DNA of 64,000 nt, taken from positions 372,001 to 436,000 of the forward strand of contig NZ_JAEUAK010000002.1 of NCBI RefSeq assembly GCF_019511345.1. Reading direction: 5' to 3'. Made by a program: the position numbers and the translations under genes. Of this stretch, positions 44,639 to 54,140 are shown in pieces. Every line of letters starts with the position of its first letter. Position 1 is the stretch's first letter. The notes below the pieces were generated by a model. That model worked only from the letters and a program-made list of their open reading frames with translations. It was not told the origin of the DNA and made no database searches. This stretch comes from Rhizobium mesosinicum (GTDB lineage Bacteria > Pseudomonadota > Alphaproteobacteria > Rhizobiales > Rhizobiaceae).

Positions 44639-45141
44639 CTGACCAGACGACCGCACGCCCGGCGCTCTTCTCGCGACCTCTGCCGATCCTGATCTTCATC
44701 GTGATCGCCGTTATCCTAGACCAGATCGTCAAGATCGCCGTCGATCGCTATCTGCCGCTGCAGGAAGCCGTGCCCGTCATTCCGATGCTGGCCCTTTACC
44801 GCACCTACAATCTCGGCGTCGCCTTTTCGATGCTTTCTGGCATGGATGGCTGGTTCATCGTCGGCATGCGTCTGATCATCGTCGCCTTCGTGCTTTATCT
44901 CTGGCGCCGCACCGCCAAGGACCGCTGGCTGGCCCATCTCGGCTATGCGCTCATCATTGCCGGAGCAATCGGCAACCTCGTCGACCGTTTCGCCTATGGA
45001 CATGTCATCGACTACATCCTCTTTCACACGGAAACCTGGTCCTTCGCCGTGTTTAATCTTGCGGACAGCTTCATCACCGTCGGCGCCGGCTGCGTCATTC
45101 TCGATGAGATGCTGCCGAAGCCGAAAAACACGGATCACTAA
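44635..45141 (+). CDS. lspA: Lipoprotein signal peptidase (signal peptidase II)
   Basis: 168 residues with four membrane helices. Catalytic aspartates are D117 (N-L-V-D-R-F) and D144 (F-N-L-A-D-S), both in their conserved contexts. It cleaves signal peptides of prolipoproteins after diacylglyceryl transfer; several lipoproteins are encoded in this window. It overlaps the SpoU gene by four bases. Confidence 0.95.
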   Translation: MTDQTTARPALFSRPLPILIFIVIAVILDQIVKIAVDRYLPLQEAVPVIPMLALYRTYNLGVAFSMLSGMDGWFIVGMRLIIVAFVLYLWRRTAKDRWLAHLGYALIIAGAIGNLVDRFAYGHVIDYILFHTETWSFAVFNLADSFITVGAGCVILDEMLPKPKNTDH

Positions 45142-45196
45142 ATTTTTAGCGGATTCCTGAAAACATTCGGAACGGGCAATATGTTAGCTGATTTGC

Positions 45197-47431
45197 ATGC
45201 AGAGTCTGGCGCAGTTTCAGGAACGATTGTCCGCTACATTCGGCGGAGCCGCCGTTAGGTCTGATCGAGGCCGAACAGCGGGTCAATTCGTGTCGCCCCC
45301 TCCTCTTCGCCCTCATCAGCCCTTGCTCTTCTATTGGCTCGGCGGAGTGGGCTTGCTGACGGCGATCCTATTATTGCTTCTCTTCCACTGGGGTGATTCA
45401 CTTCTGGCCGGTCTCGGCCTTATCCTGCTTGCCGCCATCGTCGGCTACCTCGCCCTTCTTTTCAAGAATAGATATAGACCGGGCGGCCGCGGCCGGGAAA
45501 CGTCAGAACGCATCGATGTGACCGGCCTGCTCGGTACAGTCCACGACGTGCTCGGGGATATCGTCGTCACCCGTATGATGGACCGGCGGATCATCGGCGC
45601 AAATGAGACGTTCCGTAATCTCACCGGGCGCGCGACACCCGAAGGCCAGACCTGCGAAGAGATCGGCCTCGCCTTCCGTCCCGGCCCGCAGCCGCACCGT
45701 TACGATGTGGAGATTTCGACACCGGCCGGGCAACGCATCTATCTCTGGCACGATGTCGTGACTCGCGATCCGGCAAACGGGCGCCTGCTTCTGCAGAGCA
45801 TCGCACGCGATGTGACCGAAGAGCGGCTTGCAGCCGAGCGCCGCGAGGAGGCGCTGCAGAAGGCCGAATATAACAGCGCTGCCAAATCGCGGCTGCTCGC
45901 CACCGTCAGCCATGAAATCCGCACGCCTCTGTCAGGCATTCTCGGCATGGCCCATCTGATTTCCGAAACGAAGTTGACGCAAGAACAGCAGAACTATCTA
46001 ACCAGCATCCGCCAGTCCGGTCATGCGCTGACGCAGCTGGTCGAGGATCTGCTCGACTTCTCCACCATCGAGGTTGGCCGCTTCCAGCTCCATCCGCGCT
46101 CGGAATCGCTGCGCAAGCTCGTCGAAAGCGTCGTGGAGATGCTAGCCCATCGCGCCCATGAGAAGGGCATCGAGATCGGTGCGACCGTTTCCTCCGACGT
46201 GCCGGAGCTGATGAGCTTCGATCCGGCCCGGCTGCGGCAGGTGCTTTTCAACGTCATCGGCAATGCCGTCAAGTTCACGCAGGCAGGCGGCGTCTTCATC
46301 CGCGTTTCGAGAGGCGCTGGCGAGCTGCTGATATCAGTCACCGATACCGGCCCTGGCATGGCGGCAGAGGAGCAGGCGCGCATATTCGGGGAGTTCGAAC
46401 AAGGCGGTTCGCTTGCCCAGAAGAGCAACGGCACCGGGCTTGGCCTTGCGATCTCCGCCCGTATCATGCGAGAATTCGGCGGTTCGCTGACAGTTGCAAG
46501 CGAGAGGGGCAAGGGCAGCCAATTTACCATCCGCTTCCCTGTTGAACTTTCGCAAGAGGATAAAGCCAGCCGGAACGCATTGCTGGCGGGAAACAGCATC
46601 GTGCTGCTAGCCCCGGCGGGTGCAGCGCGCACGGCGATCGCCGAGACGATCACGACGCTCGGCGGGCGCTGCCACCTTGTCGCCGGCGGCGACGCAGCGC
46701 GCGAGAGCCTGCTGTCGCTCGCCCGCAGCGGCGAGCGACCGACCGATATCATCGTCGATCACCGCATGTCCGAAGAATTCTCGCTGCATATTGCCGATCG
46801 CACGGAGATCGCCGCACTCGGCCTGCGCAAGGTGCTGCTCGTCAATCCGGAGGAGCGTAATTCCTATTCGCTCGACCTCTTCGATGCGTGGCTGATCCGG
46901 CCGCTGCGCGAGCAGTCGCTGATCGACGTGCTGCGCGGACGCATGCGCGGCATGGAAAAGCGTGATGCGCTGAACGACAACCAGCCTGGCCTCGGCCCAT
47001 CCATTGCAGAACGGACGGCGATGGGCGGCGGTCTTTCCGTCCTCCTCGGTGAGGACGATCCGATCAACGCCATGCTGGTGCGCGTCATGCTGGAAAAAGG
47101 CGGCCACTCCGTCAGGCATGTGGACGATTTCGAAACTCTGCTGGATTATGCGCTGGGTGACGACAGGCCTGATATCATCATCAGCGATCTCTCCATGCCC
47201 GGCGGCAACGGCATCGACATGCTCGGACGCCTGCGAGGACACGAACGGCGGCTCGATCTTCAGCCCGTACCGGTGATCGTTCTGACCGCGGACAAGAGCG
47301 ACGAATCACGGCGGCAGGTCTTGCTCAACGGCGCCAATCGGGTCATGGTAAAACCGGTGGATCCGGTCAGGCTGCTCACCGAAGTACAGGCAGTTGTTGC
47401 TCTTTCGGCCCGTCGGGCTGAGGTACGCTGA
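45197..47431 (+). CDS. Hybrid sensor histidine kinase with pseudo-receiver and receiver
   Basis: 744 residues. Two membrane helices (about 44-64 and 68-89) leave almost no periplasmic loop. A PAS-like domain follows (about 110-208), then the H box A-T-V-S-H-E-I-R-T-P-L-S-G (His239), ATPase boxes N-A-V-K-F, D-T-G-P-G-M and G-T-G-L-G-L. A degenerate receiver spans about 465-590, and a C-terminal receiver holds Asp664 in I-I-S-D-L-S-M-P and Lys719 in V-K-P-V-D-P. Phosphate probably moves from His239 to Asp664 and on to an unlinked phosphotransfer protein. Upstream is lspA (55 bp), downstream olsB. Confidence 0.9.
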   Translation: MQSLAQFQERLSATFGGAAVRSDRGRTAGQFVSPPPLRPHQPLLFYWLGGVGLLTAILLLLLFHWGDSLLAGLGLILLAAIVGYLALLFKNRYRPGGRGRETSERIDVTGLLGTVHDVLGDIVVTRMMDRRIIGANETFRNLTGRATPEGQTCEEIGLAFRPGPQPHRYDVEISTPAGQRIYLWHDVVTRDPANGRLLLQSIARDVTEERLAAERREEALQKAEYNSAAKSRLLATVSHEIRTPLSGILGMAHLISETKLTQEQQNYLTSIRQSGHALTQLVEDLLDFSTIEVGRFQLHPRSESLRKLVESVVEMLAHRAHEKGIEIGATVSSDVPELMSFDPARLRQVLFNVIGNAVKFTQAGGVFIRVSRGAGELLISVTDTGPGMAAEEQARIFGEFEQGGSLAQKSNGTGLGLAISARIMREFGGSLTVASERGKGSQFTIRFPVELSQEDKASRNALLAGNSIVLLAPAGAARTAIAETITTLGGRCHLVAGGDAARESLLSLARSGERPTDIIVDHRMSEEFSLHIADRTEIAALGLRKVLLVNPEERNSYSLDLFDAWLIRPLREQSLIDVLRGRMRGMEKRDALNDNQPGLGPSIAERTAMGGGLSVLLGEDDPINAMLVRVMLEKGGHSVRHVDDFETLLDYALGDDRPDIIISDLSMPGGNGIDMLGRLRGHERRLDLQPVPVIVLTADKSDESRRQVLLNGANRVMVKPVDPVRLLTEVQAVVALSARRAEVR

Positions 47432-47539
47432 AGCTGGGAAGATCGGCACGCTTCTTGCGTGCATAAAGTCGGTATGTCACTTTCCTGTCGTACATAAGTG
47501 TTTTATGGCGTGTGATAAGCCGGAGACGGGAGAATCGCT

Positions 47540-48415
47540 ATGTCTGTTGACATCCTTAATTGTGACGCCACTGCCGAGGCCGCTCGGCCATCGGCGGCTG
47601 CTGCGCCGAAGGAAGGCGATGTTCTCGGCCGCATCGGTAATCTGGAGACACGCCTTGCCCGCAGCGCGCGGGAGATCGATGCCGCGCAGGCTGTGCGCTA
47701 TCGCGTTTTCGTCGAGGAAATGAAGGCCCAGCTGCCGGCGGACGCGATGCGCCGCGAGCGGGACTTCGATGCCTATGACGCCTTCTGCGACCACCTTCTC
47801 GTTCTCGACCGATCGATTGAAGGCGATGCCGAAGATCAGATCGTTGGCACCTACCGTCTGCTTAGGCAGGACGTCGCCATGGCCAATGGCGGCTTTTACT
47901 CGGCTTCGGAATTTGCGATCGACGAGCTCATTGCCCGTCATCCCGACAAGCGCTTCATGGAACTCGGCCGCTCCTGCGTGCTGCCGCAGTACCGCACCAA
48001 GCGCACGGTGGAACTGCTCTGGCAGGGCAATTGGGCCTATGCGCTGAAACACGGCATGAGCGCCATGTTCGGCTGCGCCTCCTTCCCGGGCGTTCACCCG
48101 GAAAGCCATGCGCTGGCACTGTCCTTCCTCTATCACAGCGTGCTCGCCAAGAACGAGTGGGCCGTTGGCGCCCTGCCGCATCTGGCCCGGGACATGGACC
48201 TGATGCCGGCCGAAGGCGTGAACCCAAAGAAGGCGCTGATGGCACTACCGCCGCTCATCAAGGGTTACCTGCGTCTCGGCGCGATGGTCGGCTCCAGCGC
48301 GGTCGTCGATCAGGCGTTCAATACGACCGACGTGCTGATCGTGCTGCCGATCTCCAGCATTTCCGACCGGTATCTGAACTATTACGGCGCGGATGCAGGC
48401 CGTTTCGCAAGCTGA
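47540..48415 (+). CDS. olsB: L-ornithine N(alpha)-acyltransferase
   Basis: 291 residues, close to characterised rhizobial OlsB. It transfers a 3-hydroxyacyl group from acyl carrier protein to the alpha-amino group of ornithine, making lyso-ornithine lipid. The acyltransferase fold shows V-R-Y-R-V-F-V-E-E-M near residue 52, D-A-F-C-D-H-L-L-V-L-D, F-M-E-L-G-R-S-C-V-L and G-C-A-S-F-P-G. Ornithine lipids are phosphorus-free membrane lipids made under phosphate limitation in rhizobia. The second enzyme gene, olsA, begins at 63850. GGGAG precedes the ATG by about 7 nt. No PhoB box was established. Confidence 0.9.
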   Translation: MSVDILNCDATAEAARPSAAAAPKEGDVLGRIGNLETRLARSAREIDAAQAVRYRVFVEEMKAQLPADAMRRERDFDAYDAFCDHLLVLDRSIEGDAEDQIVGTYRLLRQDVAMANGGFYSASEFAIDELIARHPDKRFMELGRSCVLPQYRTKRTVELLWQGNWAYALKHGMSAMFGCASFPGVHPESHALALSFLYHSVLAKNEWAVGALPHLARDMDLMPAEGVNPKKALMALPPLIKGYLRLGAMVGSSAVVDQAFNTTDVLIVLPISSISDRYLNYYGADAGRFAS

Positions 48416-48477
48416 GGCGATTGCTTGACGACTGTCTCGTCAATTCATTCTGTTTCGGCGTTTTCAGTAGGGCGCAT

Positions 48478-48567
48478 CGCCAACGGTGCCGGGTGGCCGG
48501 AGCCTGGGGCGCGCGAATATTCATCGTTTGCGATCCAGATGATAACCTGATCGCTTTTGCAGGTTAG
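48478..48567 (+). pseudogene. C-terminal remnant of a glyoxalase/VOC-family protein
   Basis: The frame ending at TAG 48565-48567 reads G-A-R-I-F-I-V-C-D-P-D-D-N-L-I-A-F-A-G, matching the usual VOC ending R-x-F-F-x-D-P-D-G-N-L-I-E-F. Only about 25-30 residues are recognisable and there is no start or first repeat module, so it is a fossil left downstream of olsB. Confidence 0.5.
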
Positions 48568-48577
48568 GCCGTCCGAA

Positions 48578-48601
48578 GGCGGACCACGCACGCGGTCCGC
48601 C
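48578..48601. terminator. Hairpin between olsB and the malic enzyme gene
   Basis: GGCGGACC-N8-GGTCCGCC is a perfect 8-bp stem (48578-48585 and 48594-48601) between convergent genes. T tracts are poor on both strands, so termination is likely but not certain. Confidence 0.55.
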
Positions 48602-48611
48602 CTTCCTGTTA

Positions 48612-50897
48612 TCACGAACCGGCTGCATAGGCCGCGATGGCAGCCATGTTGACGATATCGCTGTCCTTGGCGCCCATCGAGGTGATCTGCACCGCCTTGT
48701 CGAGACCGACGAGGATCGGGCCAATGACTGTCGAGCCGCCGAGTTCCTGCAGCATCTTGGTCGAGATCGATGCCGAGTGGAATGCCGGCATCACGAGGAC
48801 ATTGGCCGGGCCGGAGAGGCGGCAGAAGGGATATTGCTCCATCACCTTGCGGTTCAGGGCGACGTCGGCGGCCATTTCACCATCATATTCGAAATCGACG
48901 CGATGCTTGTCGAGGATCTTCACGGCTTCGCGCACGCGTTCGGAACGCTCACCCGAGGGATGGCCGAAGGTGGAATAGGCAAGCAACGCGACGCGCGGCT
49001 GATAGCCCATGCGGCGCGCGAGACCGGCAGCCTCCCCCGCAATATCGGCAAGCTCCTCCGCCGTCGGCATATCATGAACCGCAGTGTCGGCAACGAAGAC
49101 CGTACGTCCGCGGCAAAGAGCGATCGACACGCCGATGACGCGGTGGCCAGGCTTCTGATCGATGCACCGGCGCACATCGTCCAGCGCCGTCGAATAGTTG
49201 CGGGTGATACCCGTCACCATGCCGTCGGCATCGCCAAGCGCCACCATGGTGGCGGCGAAATGGTTGCGGTCATTATGGATGAGGCGCTGCGCGTCGCGGT
49301 GCAGGTAGCCTTTGCGCTGCAGTCGGGCGTAGAGATAATCGATATAGGCATCGACGCGGGTCGAGATACGAGCGTTGACGATTTGAAGACCCGGACGATT
49401 GAGATCGATGCCGGCACGCTCTGCCGTTGCACGGATCAGATCCTCGCGGCCGAGCAGAATGGCGGTGCCAAGCTGCTGATTGGCGTATGACATGGCTGCG
49501 CGGAGCACCTGCTCCTCTTCGGCCTCGGCGAAAACCACCCGCTTCGGGTGACGGCGCACACGCTCATAAAGGCTGGCGAGCGTGGAGGCGATCGGATCGC
49601 GGCGGGCCGACAACTCTCGCTTGTAGCCAGCCATGTCGGTGATGATCTTGCGGGCGACGCCGCTTTCGATCGCCGCCTCGGCAACCGCGGCCGGAATGGC
49701 GGATATCAGGCGCGGATCGAAGGGAACCGGAATGATATATTGAGCGCCAAAACGAGGGCGGTTACCCTGATAGGCGGCGGCGACATCGTCGGGCACGTCT
49801 TCGCGCGCCAGATTTGCGAGCGCCTTGACGGCAGCGATCTTCATCGCATCGTTGATGGTCGTAGCACGGACGTCGAGCGCGCCGCGGAAAATATAGGGGA
49901 AGCCCAGCACGTTGTTGACCTGGTTCGGATAGTCCGAGCGGCCAGTCGCCATGATGGCGTCATCACGGATGCGGGCAACTTCTTCCGGCGTGATTTCCGG
50001 ATCGGGATTGGCCATGGCAAAGATGATCGGCCGGTCGGCCATGGAGCGGATCATCTCTTCGGAGAAGGCACCCTTCTGCGACAGACCCAAAACCACATCT
50101 GCGCCCTGCATGGCTTCTTCCAGCGTGCAGGTATCGGTCTTTGCCGCATGCGCCGACTTCCACTGGTTCATGCCTTCGGTGCGGCCCTGATAGATGACGC
50201 CCTTGGTATCACAGAGGATGATATTTTCCGGCGCAAAGCCCATCGACTTGATGAGTTCGACGCAGGCGATGGCGGCAGCACCCGCACCGTTGCAGACGAG
50301 CTTGGTGGTTTTGAGATCCCGCCCGGTCAGTTCGAGCGCATTGATAAGACCGGCGGCAGCGATGATTGCCGTGCCGTGCTGATCGTCATGGAATACAGGA
50401 ATATCCATCAACTCGCGCAGGCGGCTTTCTATGACGAAACAGTCCGGCGCCTTGATGTCTTCCAGATTGATGCCGCCGAAGGACGGGCCGAGAAAGCGCA
50501 CGCAATTGATGAATTCGTCGATATTTTCGGTGTCTACCTCGAGATCGATGGAATCGACATCAGCGAAACGCTTGAAGAGGACCGACTTGCCTTCCATGAC
50601 CGGCTTGGAAGCCAACGCTCCGAGATTGCCGAGGCCAAGGATGGCGGTTCCGTTGGAGATGACGGCAACCATATTGCCGCGGGTCGTATAGTCGTAGGCA
50701 CTAGCAGGATCAGTGGCGATGGCTTTGACCGGCACAGCGACACCGGGAGAATAGGCCAGCGAGAGGTCGCGCTGCGTCGCCATCGGCTTGGTCGGGTTGA
50801 TCTCCAGCTTGCCGGGCCGGCCCATCGCGTGAAATTCGAGCGCTTCCTTGTCGGTAACAGAGGTCACCGGCCGTTCTTTCTTCTCCATCTGCGACAT
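48612..50897 (-). CDS. tme: NADP-dependent malic enzyme with C-terminal phosphotransacetylase-like domain
   Basis: 761 residues. The N-terminal 430 residues are the malic enzyme: Y-S-P-G-V-A-V-P, D-D-Q-H-G-T-A-I-I near 165 and the nucleotide site G-A-G-A-A-A-I near 200. The C-terminal part (about 440-761) is the phosphotransacetylase-like domain common in this class and usually regulatory. It decarboxylates malate to pyruvate. Rhizobia have two such enzymes, DME (NAD) and TME (NADP); position next to mutS and glnD points to TME, but the cofactor is inferred from synteny. Its ribosome binding site, GGAGGAGG at 50899-50906, is perfectly complementary to the small RNA loops. Confidence 0.9.
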   Translation of the reverse strand: MSQMEKKERPVTSVTDKEALEFHAMGRPGKLEINPTKPMATQRDLSLAYSPGVAVPVKAIATDPASAYDYTTRGNMVAVISNGTAILGLGNLGALASKPVMEGKSVLFKRFADVDSIDLEVDTENIDEFINCVRFLGPSFGGINLEDIKAPDCFVIESRLRELMDIPVFHDDQHGTAIIAAAGLINALELTGRDLKTTKLVCNGAGAAAIACVELIKSMGFAPENIILCDTKGVIYQGRTEGMNQWKSAHAAKTDTCTLEEAMQGADVVLGLSQKGAFSEEMIRSMADRPIIFAMANPDPEITPEEVARIRDDAIMATGRSDYPNQVNNVLGFPYIFRGALDVRATTINDAMKIAAVKALANLAREDVPDDVAAAYQGNRPRFGAQYIIPVPFDPRLISAIPAAVAEAAIESGVARKIITDMAGYKRELSARRDPIASTLASLYERVRRHPKRVVFAEAEEEQVLRAAMSYANQQLGTAILLGREDLIRATAERAGIDLNRPGLQIVNARISTRVDAYIDYLYARLQRKGYLHRDAQRLIHNDRNHFAATMVALGDADGMVTGITRNYSTALDDVRRCIDQKPGHRVIGVSIALCRGRTVFVADTAVHDMPTAEELADIAGEAAGLARRMGYQPRVALLAYSTFGHPSGERSERVREAVKILDKHRVDFEYDGEMAADVALNRKVMEQYPFCRLSGPANVLVMPAFHSASISTKMLQELGGSTVIGPILVGLDKAVQITSMGAKDSDIVNMAAIAAYAAGS

Positions 50898-51010
50898 GCC
50901 TCCTCCAAACGTCTGTGGGTGACGTTTTCCTCTTTCCCAATTGCTGTTGTCATCTATAGCGGCGCGCGGATAGGGTTGGCACCTGTTTTTTTGGGAAAAA
51001 CTGCACCTCC

Positions 51011-53737
51011 GTGAACGCGCGAATAGACAGCAGAAACGAAGCCTTCTCGGCAGCCGAGCTCGCGACTGAGGAAAGCCGCGCCTCGGCGACGCCGATGATG
51101 GAACAGTATATCGAGATCAAGGCGAACAATCCGGATTCGCTGCTCTTCTATCGCATGGGCGATTTTTACGAGCTGTTCTTCGAGGACGCACTCGAGGCTT
51201 CACGCGCGCTCGGCATCACGCTCACCAAGCGTGGTCAGCACATGGGGCAGGATATTGCGATGTGCGGCGTGCCTGTGCATGCGGCCGACGACTACCTGCA
51301 GAAGCTGATCGGGCTCGGTTACCGCGTCGCCGTCTGCGAGCAGGTGGAAGACCCGGCGGAAGCCAAAAAGCGCGGCTCAAAATCTGTCGTCAAACGCGAT
51401 GTCGTCCGCCTTGTTACGCCAGGCACCATTACCGAGGAGAAGCTGCTTTCCCCCTCGGAATCGAACTATCTGATGACGCTGTCGCGTATCCGCGGCTCTT
51501 CCGAGCCGATGCTGGCGCTTGCCTGGATCGATATTTCCACGGGTGTCTTCCGATTGGCAGAAACGGATGCATCGCGACTGCTCGCCGATATCCTGCGTAT
51601 CGATCCGCGTGAACTCATCGTGCCGGATACGATGTTTTACGACGGCGAGCTGAAGCCGGTTTTCGACGTTCTCGGCCGCACCGCCGTTCCACAGCCGTCC
51701 GTGCTTTTCGACAGCGCGACGGCAGAAATCCGCATAGCACGCTATTTTGGTGTCTCCACGCTCGACGGTTTCGGCAGTTTTTCGCGCGCCGAGCTCGCGG
51801 CAGCGGCAGCGGCCGTCGCCTATGTGGAGAAGACGCAGATCGCCGAGCGGCCGCCGCTTGGCCGGCCGGAACGGGAGAGCGGCGCCTCGACGCTGTTCAT
51901 CGATCCGGCCACACGTGCCAACCTGGAGCTTGTGCGCACGCTCTCCGGTGATCGCAATGGTACGCTGCTGAGGGCGATCGATCGAACGACGACTGGCGGT
52001 GGGGCACGGCTGCTCGCCGAACGGCTGATGTCGCCGCTCACCGATCCTGCTCGCATCAACGAGCGCCTGGATTCGATTGGCTTCCTGATGCAGGAACCGT
52101 CGCTCAGCGGCGACCTGCGCGACGCGCTGAAACACGTTCCCGACATGCCGCGGGCGCTCTCTCGCCTGGCACTCGACCGCGGCGGTCCGCGTGATCTCTG
52201 GGCCATTCGCCAAGGGCTCGGCGCTGCCGCGCATATCGCCGATCTATTGGGAAGCGCGATGCTGCCGGAGGAATTGGAACAGGCGCGTCTGGAGCTGCAG
52301 GCTCTGCCGTCCGAGCTCGAGGCCTTGCTTGCAGATAAGCTGGCCGAAGAACTGCCGCTTCTGAAACGCGATGGCGGCTTCCTGCGCAACGGCGCCGATG
52401 CCGACCTCGACGAAGTCAGGGCGCTGCGCGACCAGTCGCGCCGGGTCATTGCTGGCCTGCAACTGCAATATGCCGATGAAACCGGCATCAAGTCGCTGAA
52501 AATAAAGCATAACAATATCCTCGGTTACTTCATCGAAGTCACCGCCGGCAACGCCGGACCGATGACCGATACGGCAGAGGCGAAGGCTCGCTTCATCCAC
52601 CGGCAGACGATGGCAAATGCCATGCGGTTCACCACGACCGAGCTTGCCGACCTCGAAAGCCGCATCGCCAATGCCGCCGACCGCGCGCTGCAGATCGAGC
52701 TCGAAGCTTTCGACCGGATGACGGCAGCGATCGTTGCCGAGGCCGAGGCCATCAAGGCCGGCGCGCGGGCGCTTTCCGTCATCGATGTCGCGGCAGGTCT
52801 GGCGCTGCTTGCGGAGGAACAGGCCTATTGCCGGCCGCTGGTCGACGGCTCGAAGATGTTTGCGATCGAAGGCGGGCGCCATCCCGTCGTCGAACAGGCA
52901 CTGCGTCGACAGTCTATCGGTCCCTTTGTCGCTAATAATTGCGATCTGTCGCCGGTCTCTGACGGCAAGGATGGCGCGATTTGGCTGCTGACCGGGCCGA
53001 ATATGGGCGGCAAATCGACCTTCCTGCGCCAGAACGCGTTGATTGTCATTCTTGCCCAGATGGGCTCCTTCGTGCCGGCCGCATCGGCGCATATCGGTAT
53101 CGTCGACCGGCTGTTTTCGCGCGTCGGCGCTTCCGATGATCTGGCGCGCGGGCGTTCCACCTTCATGGTGGAAATGGTCGAGACGGCTGCAATCCTCAAC
53201 CAGGCTACCGATCGCTCCCTCGTCATTCTCGACGAGATCGGCCGCGGTACTGCGACGTTCGACGGCCTTTCCATTGCCTGGGCCGCTGTCGAGCATCTGC
53301 ACGAAGCCAATCGCTGCCGCGGGCTTTTCGCCACGCATTTCCATGAGCTTACCGTGCTTTCGGAAAAGCTAGCCCGGCTATCGAACGCGACGATGCGCGT
53401 GAAGGAGTGGGACGGCGATGTCATCTTCCTGCACGAGGTCGGACCGGGTGCGGCCGACCGCTCCTACGGCATTCAGGTGGCGCGGCTTGCCGGCCTGCCG
53501 GCCTCTGTCGTGGCTCGAGCGCGTGATGTGCTGACCCGGCTTGAAGATGCTGATCGCAAGAACCCGGCGAGCCAGCTCATCGACGACCTGCCGCTTTTCC
53601 AGGTCGCGGTGCGCCGCGAGGAAACATCGCGCGGGCCTTCCAAGGTGGAAGAAGCCCTGAAGGCGATGAGTCTCGACGACATGACGCCACGCGAGGCGCT
53701 CGATGCGCTTTACGACCTTAAAAAGAAGATGAAATAG
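51011..53737 (+). CDS. mutS: DNA mismatch repair protein MutS
   Basis: 908 residues from a GTG at 51011. Mismatch recognition uses the F-Y-E-L-F motif near residue 52 (G-D-F-Y-E-L-F-F-E). The ATPase has Walker [10 protein letters not shown], Walker [13 protein letters not shown], and T-H-F-H-E-L. It is full length and ends with L-D-A-L-Y-D-L-K-K. It starts 113 bp upstream-divergent from the malic enzyme gene and is followed by a small gene and glnD. An ATG a few codons into the reading frame is not available near the mismatch domain, so the GTG is kept. Confidence 0.96.
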   Translation: MNARIDSRNEAFSAAELATEESRASATPMMEQYIEIKANNPDSLLFYRMGDFYELFFEDALEASRALGITLTKRGQHMGQDIAMCGVPVHAADDYLQKLIGLGYRVAVCEQVEDPAEAKKRGSKSVVKRDVVRLVTPGTITEEKLLSPSESNYLMTLSRIRGSSEPMLALAWIDISTGVFRLAETDASRLLADILRIDPRELIVPDTMFYDGELKPVFDVLGRTAVPQPSVLFDSATAEIRIARYFGVSTLDGFGSFSRAELAAAAAAVAYVEKTQIAERPPLGRPERESGASTLFIDPATRANLELVRTLSGDRNGTLLRAIDRTTTGGGARLLAERLMSPLTDPARINERLDSIGFLMQEPSLSGDLRDALKHVPDMPRALSRLALDRGGPRDLWAIRQGLGAAAHIADLLGSAMLPEELEQARLELQALPSELEALLADKLAEELPLLKRDGGFLRNGADADLDEVRALRDQSRRVIAGLQLQYADETGIKSLKIKHNNILGYFIEVTAGNAGPMTDTAEAKARFIHRQTMANAMRFTTTELADLESRIANAADRALQIELEAFDRMTAAIVAEAEAIKAGARALSVIDVAAGLALLAEEQAYCRPLVDGSKMFAIEGGRHPVVEQALRRQSIGPFVANNCDLSPVSDGKDGAIWLLTGPNMGGKSTFLRQNALIVILAQMGSFVPAASAHIGIVDRLFSRVGASDDLARGRSTFMVEMVETAAILNQATDRSLVILDEIGRGTATFDGLSIAWAAVEHLHEANRCRGLFATHFHELTVLSEKLARLSNATMRVKEWDGDVIFLHEVGPGAADRSYGIQVARLAGLPASVVARARDVLTRLEDADRKNPASQLIDDLPLFQVAVRREETSRGPSKVEEALKAMSLDDMTPREALDALYDLKKKMK

Positions 53738-53750
53738 GAGCAGCGCCTTC

Positions 53751-54026
53751 GTGTTTATGGAAAAACTGCTTCAGGAAACCCAGCGCCTCTCCGTCATCGT
53801 CTCGATGCTCGAAATCATGAAACAATCCGATGGTAATCTGGAGGCACGCGGCTGGAATACGCCGATCGGCATGGCGAAAATCACCGGTTCTTGCCTTGTC
53901 ATCGGCGAGCTCAGCGGCGCGATCGTCGATGCCGGCTACCGTGAATGCGACAAGGCGACGCTTAACGGCATCATGAGCGAGACGCGGCAGGTTCTCGATA
54001 CGCTGCTTACGCAGGCTTCAGCCTGA
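53751..54026 (+). CDS. Conserved small protein of unknown function between mutS and glnD
   Basis: 91 residues from a GTG (89 from ATG 53757). It is helical, with charged and hydrophobic residues mixed and no signal peptide or membrane helix; the motif I-G-M-A-K-I-T-G-S-C-L-V-I-G-E-L-S-G stands out. It begins 14 bp after mutS, with GGAG upstream, so it is in the mutS transcription unit. Codon use resembles its neighbours, which supports it being a real gene. I do not recognise a family. Confidence 0.7.
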   Translation: MFMEKLLQETQRLSVIVSMLEIMKQSDGNLEARGWNTPIGMAKITGSCLVIGELSGAIVDAGYRECDKATLNGIMSETRQVLDTLLTQASA

Positions 54027-54140
54027 GAGCTTGCGGCAAAGCGTCCGTCACCAACGGCTTGCCAACACCATTTCGCCAAATTTAAAGGTTCATGGAATAT
54101 GAAGACCCGTGTCAATCCGCGGGCAAAGAGGCTATAGCGC

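Noticed and set aside
51377..53344. Long minus-strand open frames within mutS
   Set aside because: They are opposite-strand shadows of a full-length MutS with all ATPase motifs.
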